DNA from: an uncultured Aquimarina sp.
Lineage (GTDB): Bacteria; Bacteroidota; Bacteroidia; Flavobacteriales; Flavobacteriaceae
Assembly (NCBI GenBank): GCA_947500845.1
Contig: CANMTP010000001.1
Location: forward strand, 186,001-250,000
Reading direction: 5' to 3'
Length of the DNA stretch: 64,000 nt
Below the pieces are notes generated by a model. It did not search any database and was not told the DNA's origin. It saw only the letters and a list, made by a program, of their open reading frames with translations. A program made the translations under genes and the position numbers. The number at the start of each line of letters is the position of its first letter. Position 1 is the first letter of the stretch. Below, one piece after another: positions 19,660-28,854 of this stretch.

Positions 19660-22600
19660 TTATTTAATTTTTTCTATCAAACTAACTATATACTTGCTTA
19701 ATTTTTTGTGTTCCTCTTTATCAAAAATTGTGAATGGGTACATACCCACTACAAACTTTTGATGATCAGTCAACAAAGCATTTGTTTTTTTTCCTCGACC
19801 AAAACCAAAAACGGTCATCCCGTCTTTACTATCATTTCCATTTTCAGAATTGCCTAAATACGCAATCATATCCTGATGCTCATCTTTTACAAGTTGTGTT
19901 AAGAATAAAGTGCTTTTAACGGACTTTCTTCCAAAATAAGCCCACTGGTAATTATTATGGATCGTAGTGTTCTTATGAAGATCCGGCAGATCAGTAACGG
20001 GGCCACCGAGATTGGTTCCATAATAGTAATTTTTTATATCATAAACTCCACCGGGAGTTCCTTCGTACAGAAACCAGTATGGTCGTTCGAGATCTGTTTT
20101 GAGGATTTCCAGAACGGCATAAGAATCAAAAAAAGTCCACTGCCATTTCCACTTTCCAGTGATGCTGGTAGAAACGATGGTCGTATCATTAATTACTTGA
20201 CTTGTGCATTTATCAAATCCCGGATGGCCGGCTCCATTATCATCTGATCCAAACACCAGATTAGGAATACCCCTGTATGAAGATGCTGCAGAAGCTGGGT
20301 ACTGATTCCAGGGATCTTTTTTAAATTGTATCCAATCGTTTCCATAAGGATCAATAATTCTTGAAAATCCTCCTCCGGACTTATCATAGTAGTATACCGC
20401 ATTAGAAGTATGGATTACAAAATGAGATCTATTTTCATAAATCGTTTCTTCAATCGTAGTTTTAGAGATATTATTTTTTTTATACTTAACTTTCATCATT
20501 ATGCCAGGCCATTGCACTTCCATACCGTGCACCATTTTACCATTTTCCAAAGGTGTTTTTAGGGTGGTGATGATATTCTTATCTTTTTTTAAGATTTCTG
20601 GCTTCCCGATATCTTCTGTGTGCCAGAAAGAATCATAGCAGGGCAACTCTTTTTGTGCTTTAAGCAAATAATCATTTATTTTGATCCCCTTATTGTAACA
20701 AGGGCTCCAGCTCTTCCAATATATTCTTGCTTTACTATCGTCAGACAATAAAAAAGGGATGTTTACATAAGAGTTGTGTTCTCCGTTTCGTGTTACCCAA
20801 AATGGGGGCTGTTGATAAGGCTTGGCAAGATATACGTGATGGTTTCGTTTCAGAATGAGATTATCAATTTCTGGGGTCATAAAGATGAGCCCTTGATCCG
20901 TCTCGACTCTCGCTATTAATTTGATTGGTCGATACTGATCCGGGATCCATTGGGTAGACCAATAAACATCAAAGGGGGGAGCGCTACTGAAACCTATATG
21001 ATTTTGAATCTTACCTTGTTGATAATCAAATTGCCAGGAGCGATAAATACCATCCCCATTCCAGTTGATATCTTCGTAGAAACCAAAATAATCAACCCTT
21101 TTTATATTGGGTAACTTATCGCTTTTTAACTTTAGGTGAATCTTTTCTTTATGGAGGGCTGATAAGTCAATCTTCTCAATTTCTGCCTGAAATTCAGCTT
21201 TGTCTTTTGTGTAATATACTCTTAGAATTATTCCGTAGATAAGATTCTGTGGCCAATTCCAGGCTTGTTCCTTATCCACTTTTAATTGAAATACATTCTT
21301 ATCACCTGATATAAGGTCACTGAGTGGAATAGGAACACGGATATTGGTGTGAAACATATAGTCAGTAGCGCGTTCGGGTATATTGGAAGGTTCCGAAACG
21401 GTATGGTACGTGCCATTATTAAAACTAACACTTAAATTTTTAGTGTCTTCGTGAGATTGTACCCTTTCAATGATAACTTCGGCGTGAAAAGCATTTTCAA
21501 GATCAATCGGGTAACCCAGCAGAATGTTTCCGTTGTTATGTAAATTCTTTGGATAGTGATCGGAGTTTTGTCGATAATCTAAATTTCCTCCAACCCGTAA
21601 AAATTTACCTTTTTCATTAGTTTGGTGAGGAGTCCAGGGATATTCTCTGAAAATATCACCGGTTTTTAAAGTTTTTACACTTTCATTTCTCCAAACATGC
21701 ATAAATTGATGCTGATCCCATCCAGCCCCATAGATGTCTAAATCCCCATCTCCATCAAGATCTTTAAATTTGGTACCCAGATGATTCTCTTTTCCTGTAT
21801 CTATTGTTTTCTTTGTAAAATTGGCTTCTCCGTCGTTGTACCATATCTGTAGCTCAAGATTTTTACCTTTGTGCTCATTGGTTATGAGATCCAAATCCCC
21901 ATCCTTATCTAAATCTTGTACATCCAGATTATTCATAGAATACTGCTGCACAATTTTTTGTCGTTCCCAGTTTGAAACACTTTTTTGTATAAATAAAAAC
22001 ATATTGGCATCTGGATCCAATCCCGGATACCGTTCTTCAGTAATCACGATATCTGCTTTATTATCCTTATTGAGCTGTGCTATCTTTATTCGATCGATTG
22101 GGTGCTCGCTCAATCCAATTTGAGTTGCTTTCCATGATTTGTCTATATTTCCCGGATTTTCAAACCACATAAGCATCGTGGGCTCATTTTCATTTTCAGC
22201 TCTTCTTCCGGCAGCAATATCAAGATCACCATCGTTATCTATATCACCAATCCCTATACCTTCGTCCGAGGTATTCTCGCAGATTTTTTTGATTTTCCAA
22301 GAGCTTTTCTCCGGAGCATCCAGAGGTATTTCAATACAATAAATATCCCCATTGCCTGCAATCACGAATTCTGTAAGTCCACCGGTTATAATTTGAGCTT
22401 TTTCGAAACCTTGACTATTAACATGACCCGTCGCAGGAATTTCCCCTATTTTATGTTTTCTATATTTTGTTCCTTCTAAATCAATAGCTTCAAGCCAGTA
22501 TAAATCAGGTAAAGATTGCGCGATTAGATCAGCATAAGGGTCTTTATCCACATCTGTAAAAAAAAGGATATCCAAATTATCATCCAGAGCAGTTCTCTTC

Positions 22601-22854
22601 CAGGAATCTTCCATATCACCTCCCGGATTGTGATATATATATCTTCCTGAAACAATATCTTGATTACCATCGCGATCTACATCTCCAGCATCCAAACCAA
22701 AATATCGAAGCCATTCGGGTTCTTCCCAATCTCCCCATTTTTGCTTGGTACTGTCTATCTGAATGTATTTCCAATGGTTTTGTGCTGTAATACATTGTAA
22801 ACATATTAAAGTCAATAGAATAATGATATTATTTTTACCTGTTTTGATTAGCAT
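19660..22854 (-). CDS. Secreted VCBS-propeller protein with a large unrecognised C-terminal region, 1064 residues
   Basis: A Sec signal (LLTLICLQCITAQ) is followed by FG-GAP/VCBS repeats at about residues 45-390 (DVDRDGNQD, DIDNDGDLD, DLDKDGDLD, DLDGDGDLD). A middle beta-rich region (about 400-600) resembles a carbohydrate-binding sandwich. The C-terminal part, to residue 1064, is rich in Trp, Tyr and Gly (YYYDKSGGGFSRIIDPYGND, KWKWQWTFFDSY, YWFLYEGTPGGVYD) and does not match a family I recognise. Charged and aromatic clusters make an enzyme, for example a new lyase or hydrolase, plausible but unproven. No T9SS tag or lipobox is evident. It sits 98 bases after the DUF5060 gene and six bases before the second VCBS gene. 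Confidence 0.7.
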   Translation of the reverse strand: MLIKTGKNNIIILLTLICLQCITAQNHWKYIQIDSTKQKWGDWEEPEWLRYFGLDAGDVDRDGNQDIVSGRYIYHNPGGDMEDSWKRTALDDNLDILFFTDVDKDPYADLIAQSLPDLYWLEAIDLEGTKYRKHKIGEIPATGHVNSQGFEKAQIITGGLTEFVIAGNGDIYCIEIPLDAPEKSSWKIKKICENTSDEGIGIGDIDNDGDLDIAAGRRAENENEPTMLMWFENPGNIDKSWKATQIGLSEHPIDRIKIAQLNKDNKADIVITEERYPGLDPDANMFLFIQKSVSNWERQKIVQQYSMNNLDVQDLDKDGDLDLITNEHKGKNLELQIWYNDGEANFTKKTIDTGKENHLGTKFKDLDGDGDLDIYGAGWDQHQFMHVWRNESVKTLKTGDIFREYPWTPHQTNEKGKFLRVGGNLDYRQNSDHYPKNLHNNGNILLGYPIDLENAFHAEVIIERVQSHEDTKNLSVSFNNGTYHTVSEPSNIPERATDYMFHTNIRVPIPLSDLISGDKNVFQLKVDKEQAWNWPQNLIYGIILRVYYTKDKAEFQAEIEKIDLSALHKEKIHLKLKSDKLPNIKRVDYFGFYEDINWNGDGIYRSWQFDYQQGKIQNHIGFSSAPPFDVYWSTQWIPDQYRPIKLIARVETDQGLIFMTPEIDNLILKRNHHVYLAKPYQQPPFWVTRNGEHNSYVNIPFLLSDDSKARIYWKSWSPCYNKGIKINDYLLKAQKELPCYDSFWHTEDIGKPEILKKDKNIITTLKTPLENGKMVHGMEVQWPGIMMKVKYKKNNISKTTIEETIYENRSHFVIHTSNAVYYYDKSGGGFSRIIDPYGNDWIQFKKDPWNQYPASAASSYRGIPNLVFGSDDNGAGHPGFDKCTSQVINDTTIVSTSITGKWKWQWTFFDSYAVLEILKTDLERPYWFLYEGTPGGVYDIKNYYYGTNLGGPVTDLPDLHKNTTIHNNYQWAYFGRKSVKSTLFLTQLVKDEHQDMIAYLGNSENGNDSKDGMTVFGFGRGKKTNALLTDHQKFVVGMYPFTIFDKEEHKKLSKYIVSLIEKIK

Positions 22855-22952
22855 TGATATAGCGTTTCATTATGTTTGCAACGTAAATAATTAGTTGATC
22901 GGACATTAGAGCAATATGTTGATCCTGAATTGTTAAAAACTCTAATTTTATA

Positions 22953-24560
22953 TCATTCATTGGTTGTTAAAATTAGCACAGCAAAAGGGCTTTTGATATC
23001 TCCGGGCCTTCGTATTTCCATCCAACTCCCTTTGGTAAAATCATACGGTTTACCCAATAAATAATCACCCGTCAGTGGATTGAACCACCTAACGTTCACT
23101 TTTTTTCCTTGTAATGCGGTACCACTTATATCCCCGTGTGCTATGGTTAGACCATGGGGAATGTAAAACAAATAGGTATTCTTCTTATTGGTTAGTGCAA
23201 AAGGAGTAAAGGTATATTGCTCAGGATATAGATCATTAAAATTGTAATCCTTAAAAAGTTTAGTCAGGTTTTGATAATAATCAAAAGCTGGTTGTTGTGT
23301 TTTAGGCAAGGAAAAAGGATCTGTTATAACGTTATACCAGGAAGTGTTTTGCCAATAATACGTTGAATAAGTTCCGGCGAAGATACATTGGTAATTTCGA
23401 TCCAGACAGATAAGAGGATCTTGGTACTGACCATCAAATATAGAGTACATTGTTTTTTCATACCCGCCGTGCTCTATATTAAAAACCGGTTTATCAGAAT
23501 GTTTTTTATAGGCTTCCAACATTTCGCTATAGAGGTTAGGTCGCCACTCTTGTATAGATATAAAATCCACCAGACCGGGAAATGCTTTACAATAAGAATA
23601 ATCGTGGACAGACAACAATCTTTTGTATCCATCGATTTTGCGAAGCCGCTCTATACGATCTGTGATGTAGCTCATATCATCTCTTCCATAAGCCAAAGCT
23701 TCCTTAGAAATGTCCCAAATCAAATTAGGATATGCCTGATAACGTTTTATCACATAATCAAAATACATATTATCAGCTTCTGATCTGGGCTCCGGCCAAT
23801 TGACCTTTTTATTCCAGACGTAGATCATTAGGTGAGCAACTATTCCTTTTTGGTCCAGATAAGAAATGACGCGGTCCAGGTGTTTAAAAAAATTGATATT
23901 TAATGTAGAATGATCAGGTTTTTCATTAGTCCCGCCAAAGGGAAATGTTTTCGGTTTAGAATAATCGTGTAAAGGATCGATTTTATCCCTTTCGCCCCAG
24001 TTTGCATCGTAAGCGTAAACATTCATTACGATTTGATTGAAATGATGATCACTTACGTGACCTATAATTTCTTTGGTTTTAGGGATATCATTTGGATTAT
24101 CAAAATCTAAGGCAAACAGCCAATCCAGTTCGAATGCCATCAGAAAATATGGGGTACCATCAGCATATTCAAATTTTTGTGGATTCACTTTGGATATGAT
24201 GACGGGACCGTGCTGGTTTTCTTTTCTATTAGTCGACACCACGATATTTCCCTCTTTACCGGCAAGTTCTTTTATTGAAGAATACGTTTTAAAACTCCAT
24301 TTGCCAACCTCAGGAGCTGTAAACCTTACTATCCATTCATTAGCATCGTTGTAAAAACCGGGAATGTTTAATGTCGTTCCCGAGTTGTTTTGAAAGATTG
24401 CCCCAAATTGTACTTTAAGCGGATTATCTATTTGTTCTGAGGTCCTAAAATCTATATCTAAAACCTGCCATTGTTCAGAAGTTTTCTCCTGAGAACATAC
24501 TTGAATCCGGATTGCTAAAAAAATAATTGTAATAGCAAGATTTTGAAAAAATGTGTTCAT
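22953..24560 (-). CDS. DUF5060-type putative glycoside hydrolase
   Basis: This 535-residue secreted protein has a signal peptide (residues 1-23) and an N-terminal beta-sandwich of DUF5060 type (about 30-120; NEWIVRFTAPEVGKWSFKTY). A TIM-barrel-like domain follows, similar to DUF4038/apiosidase-like hydrolases, with GTPYFLMAFELDWLF, IVMNVYAYDANWG and GIVAHLMIYVW. Candidate acid residues are Glu in NLIWDISKEALAYG (about 286) and Glu in FNIEHGGYE (about 361), at spacing expected for beta-strands 4 and 7. The C-terminal strand set (VNVRWFNPLTGDY) is typical. Its start ATG overlaps the GH3 stop by one base, so translation is coupled. Specificity is unknown. Confidence 0.82.
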   Translation of the reverse strand: MNTFFQNLAITIIFLAIRIQVCSQEKTSEQWQVLDIDFRTSEQIDNPLKVQFGAIFQNNSGTTLNIPGFYNDANEWIVRFTAPEVGKWSFKTYSSIKELAGKEGNIVVSTNRKENQHGPVIISKVNPQKFEYADGTPYFLMAFELDWLFALDFDNPNDIPKTKEIIGHVSDHHFNQIVMNVYAYDANWGERDKIDPLHDYSKPKTFPFGGTNEKPDHSTLNINFFKHLDRVISYLDQKGIVAHLMIYVWNKKVNWPEPRSEADNMYFDYVIKRYQAYPNLIWDISKEALAYGRDDMSYITDRIERLRKIDGYKRLLSVHDYSYCKAFPGLVDFISIQEWRPNLYSEMLEAYKKHSDKPVFNIEHGGYEKTMYSIFDGQYQDPLICLDRNYQCIFAGTYSTYYWQNTSWYNVITDPFSLPKTQQPAFDYYQNLTKLFKDYNFNDLYPEQYTFTPFALTNKKNTYLFYIPHGLTIAHGDISGTALQGKKVNVRWFNPLTGDYLLGKPYDFTKGSWMEIRRPGDIKSPFAVLILTTNE

Positions 24561-26983
24561 TAGTTGGTAACCGTTAAAGTTATTTTTTCAGCATCCTCAT
24601 CTCTGGAAGAAGTACCTATAAAAATGGTAAAATCTCCAGGTTCAACGAGATATTCCATATTGATATCATAAAAAGATAATTTTTCAGGAGATATTTCAAA
24701 TGAAACAGTTTTCTGTTCATTGGGATCAAGAGTTATTCTACGAAATCCTTTCAGTTCTTTGACCGGTCGTGTTACGCTACTTATATCATCACGTATGTAT
24801 AGTTGCAATACCTCATCTCCCTTTATTTTACCTGTGTTTTTTATATCAATACTGACTTTTACAGATTCATCAAGCGAGATTTTATCTTTTTCGAGATGTA
24901 TATTCTTAATTTCAAAATCCGTATAACTCAGGCCATATCCAAAAGGGAACAGGGGGGTAATGCTATCATTAAAATATCCTCTTCTGGCAGATGGTTTGTG
25001 GTTGTAATATGTAGGAATATGTCCTACGCTTCTGGGAAAAGATATGGGAAGTTTACCTGCCGGATTATAGTCTCCAAAAAGTACGTCTGCTACAGCGTTT
25101 CCAGATTCCTGACCCAGATACCAGCATTCAAAAACTGTAGCTGCTTTTTCTAATAGATTGTTAATCGCTAAGGGTCTGCCGTTAAATAAAAAGGCTACAA
25201 TCGGTTTTCCGGTTTTGTGTATGGCATTGATTAATTTATCCTGATTTCCTATAAGTTGCAGATCAGCGCGATCGCCCAAGTGAAAATTATTCCAGGCCTC
25301 TCTGGAGGTTTGTTCGTTTCCGCCTAATACCAAAATAACCACATCGCTTTTTTTGGCTGTTTCAACAGCTTCAGCAATTCTTTTTTCTTCTTCTTTAGGA
25401 TTGGGAAAGGTGACAGTGTCTTCTACCCAGCTTCCTCCAACTGTTATTTTGCAGCCCTCAGCATAATTCACCTTTATTGTGGATCCTACTTTATTTTTGA
25501 TACCTTCTAAGACAGTAATATGGTATGGTTGATTACCTGTATAACCACCAATATTATCCCTATTGGCGTTTGGTCCAATAACGGCTATGGATTTTATTGT
25601 TTTTATATGAACCGGAGCTAAATTCTTTTTATTCTGTAAAAGGGTAATGGATTGTAATGCCGTTTCTTTGGATAGGGTTTTTCTATTTTCAGCAAAACCA
25701 TCCAGCTTTTTTGCTATTTCCGGGTCAACATATGGGTCATCGAATAAACCAAGTTTAAATTTAACCCGTAGCATCTCTGCAACGAGTGTATCAATGGTAC
25801 TTTCCCGGATTACTCCTTCTTTTACAAGTTCTGGTATGTAATTATAACAATCCGGATTAGGAAGTTCAATATTAACTCCTGCTTTTAGAGCTAATTCAGC
25901 AGCGTGTTTACCATCTTTTGCGACACGGTGTGTGTTGATTCCATACCGCTCGTGCATTTCTCTAATAGAATAATAGTCGGACACAACAAATCCTTTGAAT
26001 CCCCACTCTTTTCGTAATATATCCGTAACCAGTTTATGATTTGCATTGATGGGTACTCCGTCCAGTTCGTGATATGTAGTCATTACACTCAAAGCTCCGG
26101 CTTTTTGAATAATATTCTTAAAAGGAGCAAAATGAATTTCCCGAAGAATACGTTCTGAATAATTTGCGGGAGCTGTATTTGTTCCTCCCTCGGGTTGACC
26201 GTGAGCGGCAAAATGTTTTAGGGTAGCAACGATATGTTTTTTATCCCTAAATGTACCGTCGCCCTGAAAACCTTTGATCGCAGCAATACCCATTTGAGAG
26301 GTGAGATACGGATCCTCTCCATAAGTTTCTTCAACTCTTCCCCAGCGTGCATCCCGGGCAATGTCTACTACAGGGGTAAGTGCCTGATGACTTCCTCGTC
26401 CTCTGGTTTCTTCTGCGATAGCCGTATACACTTCTTCTATCAGTTCAGGGTTAAAGGTTCCTGCCATAGCGATAGGATGTGGAAAACTAGTGGCATCCTG
26501 TGCAATAAAACCGTGCAGGCATTCTTCATGAAATATGGCAGGAATTCCCAATCGAGTTTCTTCTATAAAGAACTTTTGTAGTTTATTGGATAGCAGCGCA
26601 TTCTGATAAGGTGATAATCCCTTTTCTGATGAATTTTTTCCGGCAGTCTGGCTTTGCCCTCCTTTAGTTTCTGAGGGTCGTGTTATTTGACCAATACCGT
26701 TTTGAAGCATTGGTTTGATTTTGCTCAAATCTATCTGATCACCATTAATGATAATTGAATCTTTAACTTCATTGTTAACCGATATCATCTGTGCAGCTTT
26801 TTCTTCTATAGTCATTCTGCTCAACAAATCTTTTACGCGGTTTTCAACACTTTGGGAAGGATCCTTGTATAGAAGTTTTTTATTTTGGGAAAAGGAAAAG
26901 TTGATCCCTGTAAGTATACAGATACAGAAGAAAAACCATACTTGTTTTTTAAAAATTATATTTTGATAGGATTTATGTGTCAT
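24560..26983 (-). CDS. GH3 beta-glucosidase/xylosidase, periplasmic, 807 residues
   Basis: A signal peptide (about residues 10-33) precedes a complete three-domain GH3 enzyme. The N-terminal barrel carries the nucleophile Asp in GFKGFVVSDYYS (about residue 334) and the TPVVDIARDARWGRVEETYG block. The (alpha/beta)6 sandwich contains AVIGPNANRDNIGGY, ILVLGGNEQTSREAW and GRPLAINNLLEKA. The C-terminal FnIII domain contains GDEVLQLYIRDDISSVTRP and LKGFRRITLDPNEQKTV. Length is typical. It releases terminal beta-linked sugars, glucose or xylose, from imported oligosaccharides. It lies 22 bases after the SGNH gene and overlaps the DUF5060 gene. With xylAB in the same block, beta-xylosidase activity is a reasonable guess. 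Confidence 0.93.
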   Translation of the reverse strand: MTHKSYQNIIFKKQVWFFFCICILTGINFSFSQNKKLLYKDPSQSVENRVKDLLSRMTIEEKAAQMISVNNEVKDSIIINGDQIDLSKIKPMLQNGIGQITRPSETKGGQSQTAGKNSSEKGLSPYQNALLSNKLQKFFIEETRLGIPAIFHEECLHGFIAQDATSFPHPIAMAGTFNPELIEEVYTAIAEETRGRGSHQALTPVVDIARDARWGRVEETYGEDPYLTSQMGIAAIKGFQGDGTFRDKKHIVATLKHFAAHGQPEGGTNTAPANYSERILREIHFAPFKNIIQKAGALSVMTTYHELDGVPINANHKLVTDILRKEWGFKGFVVSDYYSIREMHERYGINTHRVAKDGKHAAELALKAGVNIELPNPDCYNYIPELVKEGVIRESTIDTLVAEMLRVKFKLGLFDDPYVDPEIAKKLDGFAENRKTLSKETALQSITLLQNKKNLAPVHIKTIKSIAVIGPNANRDNIGGYTGNQPYHITVLEGIKNKVGSTIKVNYAEGCKITVGGSWVEDTVTFPNPKEEEKRIAEAVETAKKSDVVILVLGGNEQTSREAWNNFHLGDRADLQLIGNQDKLINAIHKTGKPIVAFLFNGRPLAINNLLEKAATVFECWYLGQESGNAVADVLFGDYNPAGKLPISFPRSVGHIPTYYNHKPSARRGYFNDSITPLFPFGYGLSYTDFEIKNIHLEKDKISLDESVKVSIDIKNTGKIKGDEVLQLYIRDDISSVTRPVKELKGFRRITLDPNEQKTVSFEISPEKLSFYDINMEYLVEPGDFTIFIGTSSRDEDAEKITLTVTN

Positions 26984-27005
26984 AAAGATGAAAATGCATT
27001 ATGGT

Positions 27006-27662
27006 TTACAGGCCATATTTTTTTATTATTGGTTCAATAGCTTTTACCCATTGCGGATAGGCTTCAGGTCTAAGATGCGTGTTGTCCTCTGTCACGTATT
27101 GCTCTAAAATATCTCCGTTTTTACATAAGAAAGGTCTTAGATCTACAAAATCATATCCTTTTTTTCTGCAAAATTTTTCCATTTTATCATTTAAAGAATC
27201 TATTTGCTTATTTCTATAAACATTCCCTCTTTGATATAACGTGGTTGTATATACGGGATATGTGCCAACTTTTTTGATAGAATCCAGGTTGACACAAATA
27301 TTCTCATAAATTCTTTGAGTAGATATACCCAAAGTATAATCATTGATTCCTCCTTTGAAAAAACAAAGCTTAGGGTTATTGGGGATCACAAAATCTTTGA
27401 TTACCCAAGAAAGTTGTTGCGTGGTCCAACCAGGTTTACCTCCATTCAAAATATCATTTCTATTAAGAATTCTTTGCCAATCCCCTGCATGTGTAATGGA
27501 ATTACCTAACATAACAATCTCAATTTTTGAAGGAGCTGCCATTAAATTTTCTTCATTTGTAACTTCCTCTTTCTTTTTACCAGAAGTGTTAATATAGAAT
27601 AGATAAAAGATCAAAATAACATTGATAAGTAATGAAATGACTAACAAAAATCCTTTATTCAC
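27006..27662 (-). CDS. Membrane-anchored or secreted SGNH hydrolase
   Basis: This 218-residue protein has one N-terminal hydrophobic segment (about residues 5-23) and a short charged linker before the hydrolase domain. The SGNH blocks are present with a variant first block: the nucleophile Ser55 sits in MLGNSITHAG (GNS rather than GDS), followed by KGGINDYTLG and the Asp/His motif EDNTHLRPEAY near the C-terminus. Likely role: deacetylation of oligosaccharides in the periplasm ahead of GH3. It lies 22 bases upstream of the GH3 gene and is separated by 181 bases from manA, a gap large enough for a promoter. Confidence 0.85.
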   Translation of the reverse strand: MNKGFLLVISLLINVILIFYLFYINTSGKKKEEVTNEENLMAAPSKIEIVMLGNSITHAGDWQRILNRNDILNGGKPGWTTQQLSWVIKDFVIPNNPKLCFFKGGINDYTLGISTQRIYENICVNLDSIKKVGTYPVYTTTLYQRGNVYRNKQIDSLNDKMEKFCRKKGYDFVDLRPFLCKNGDILEQYVTEDNTHLRPEAYPQWVKAIEPIIKKYGL

Positions 27663-27843
27663 CGTTTTTAAATTTTTTATACCTTGATTAAAAAAAGTAT
27701 AGTAATGTTATTAAAATGTCTGAATTTTGATAAAATTAATCAACCAATGTTAGTTTTTTTGCTATTATTTTGTCATAGTCATATCTTTTATTAAAATTAT
27801 AGTTGATTTGCCTGTTTTATTTTCTGTGCCTGTCAAAGGAAGT

Positions 27844-28827
27844 TTAAACATATGTTTGAAGTAGTTTAGCACCATCTGAATACATACGTATATTTTTAAT
27901 ACAGGCAGGAACGAGAATAGTTTCTCCTAGTTGAAGTGTAAGTATATCCTTATCTTGATATACTATTGCTTTTCCTTCTATACAGATGTAGATAACAAAT
28001 GAATCCAATTGATCATGAGATACTGTTATTTCTTTATTAATTACAATAGTGTTGGTGATAAAGAATTCGCAGTTAATTAAGGTATTAATTTTATTAGGTG
28101 TTTCAGAATATTTTATTTTGCTGATTTGATTATTACTAAAATCAATAGCTTCCAAAGCGTCTTCTTGATGTAGTTCTCTGGGATTACCGTCGTTGTCGAT
28201 ACGGTCCCAATCATAAATACGATAAGTAATGTCAGATGTTTGTTGGATTTCAACAAGTAATATACCCTTTCCAATTGCGTGAACCAACCCCGGTTTGATG
28301 TAGAAAGCGTCTCCGGGAGAAACCTCTACTGTATTTAGGATATCGGTTAGTGTTCCTTCTTTAATATGTTTTTGATATTGATCGGGATTAATTTCTTTGT
28401 CAAAACCAATTATGAGTCGGGATTTGCTATCAGTTTGAAGCACATACCACATTTCTGTTTTTCCAAAAGAATTATGCTTTTTTTCGGCAATTTGATCATC
28501 TGGATGCAACTGAACCGAAAGGTCTTCTTTAGCATCAATAAATTTGATAAGTAATGGAAAATTATCACCAAAACGCATATAATTCTTCGCTCCGATCAGT
28601 GATTCACGATAAGTGGATAATAACTCTTGCAAACTTCTTCCGGCAAGGCGCCCTTCGGTCACAATAGAGTAATTATCCTTTACGGCACTTATTTCCCAGC
28701 TTTCACCAATAGATTTATTAGTGTTTTTTTTATGAAGTATATTGTTCAGCTTAGTTCCACCCCATAACTTTTTTTTTAGAATTGGTCTGAATTTTAAGAC
28801 GTAAAGAGATTCATTATTATTTTTCAT
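27844..28827 (-). CDS. manA: Class I mannose-6-phosphate isomerase
   Basis: This 327-residue cytoplasmic zinc enzyme interconverts mannose 6-phosphate and fructose 6-phosphate. Recognisable blocks are LWGGTKLNNIL and IGESWEIS at the N-terminus, FPLLIKFIDAKEDLSVQLHP with DD (zinc-binding QLHPDD near residue 105), KTEMWYVL, GDAFYIKPGLVHAIG and TYRIYDWDR. The length is that of the short bacterial class I form. It sits 27 bases after a symporter gene and downstream of xylA/xylB, which suggests the locus also feeds mannose into glycolysis or uses mannose phosphate for anabolism. Confidence 0.93.
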   Translation of the reverse strand: MKNNNESLYVLKFRPILKKKLWGGTKLNNILHKKNTNKSIGESWEISAVKDNYSIVTEGRLAGRSLQELLSTYRESLIGAKNYMRFGDNFPLLIKFIDAKEDLSVQLHPDDQIAEKKHNSFGKTEMWYVLQTDSKSRLIIGFDKEINPDQYQKHIKEGTLTDILNTVEVSPGDAFYIKPGLVHAIGKGILLVEIQQTSDITYRIYDWDRIDNDGNPRELHQEDALEAIDFSNNQISKIKYSETPNKINTLINCEFFITNTIVINKEITVSHDQLDSFVIYICIEGKAIVYQDKDILTLQLGETILVPACIKNIRMYSDGAKLLQTYV

Positions 28828-28854
28828 TGATAATTTTAAAATTTAGACAAGGGC

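Noticed and set aside
23388-23783. 131-codon plus-strand frame inside the DUF5060 gene
   Set aside because: Antisense shadow of a well-supported coding region.
24560-24560. Fusion of GH3 and DUF5060 genes
   Set aside because: They overlap by one base but in different frames, which is ordinary translational coupling.
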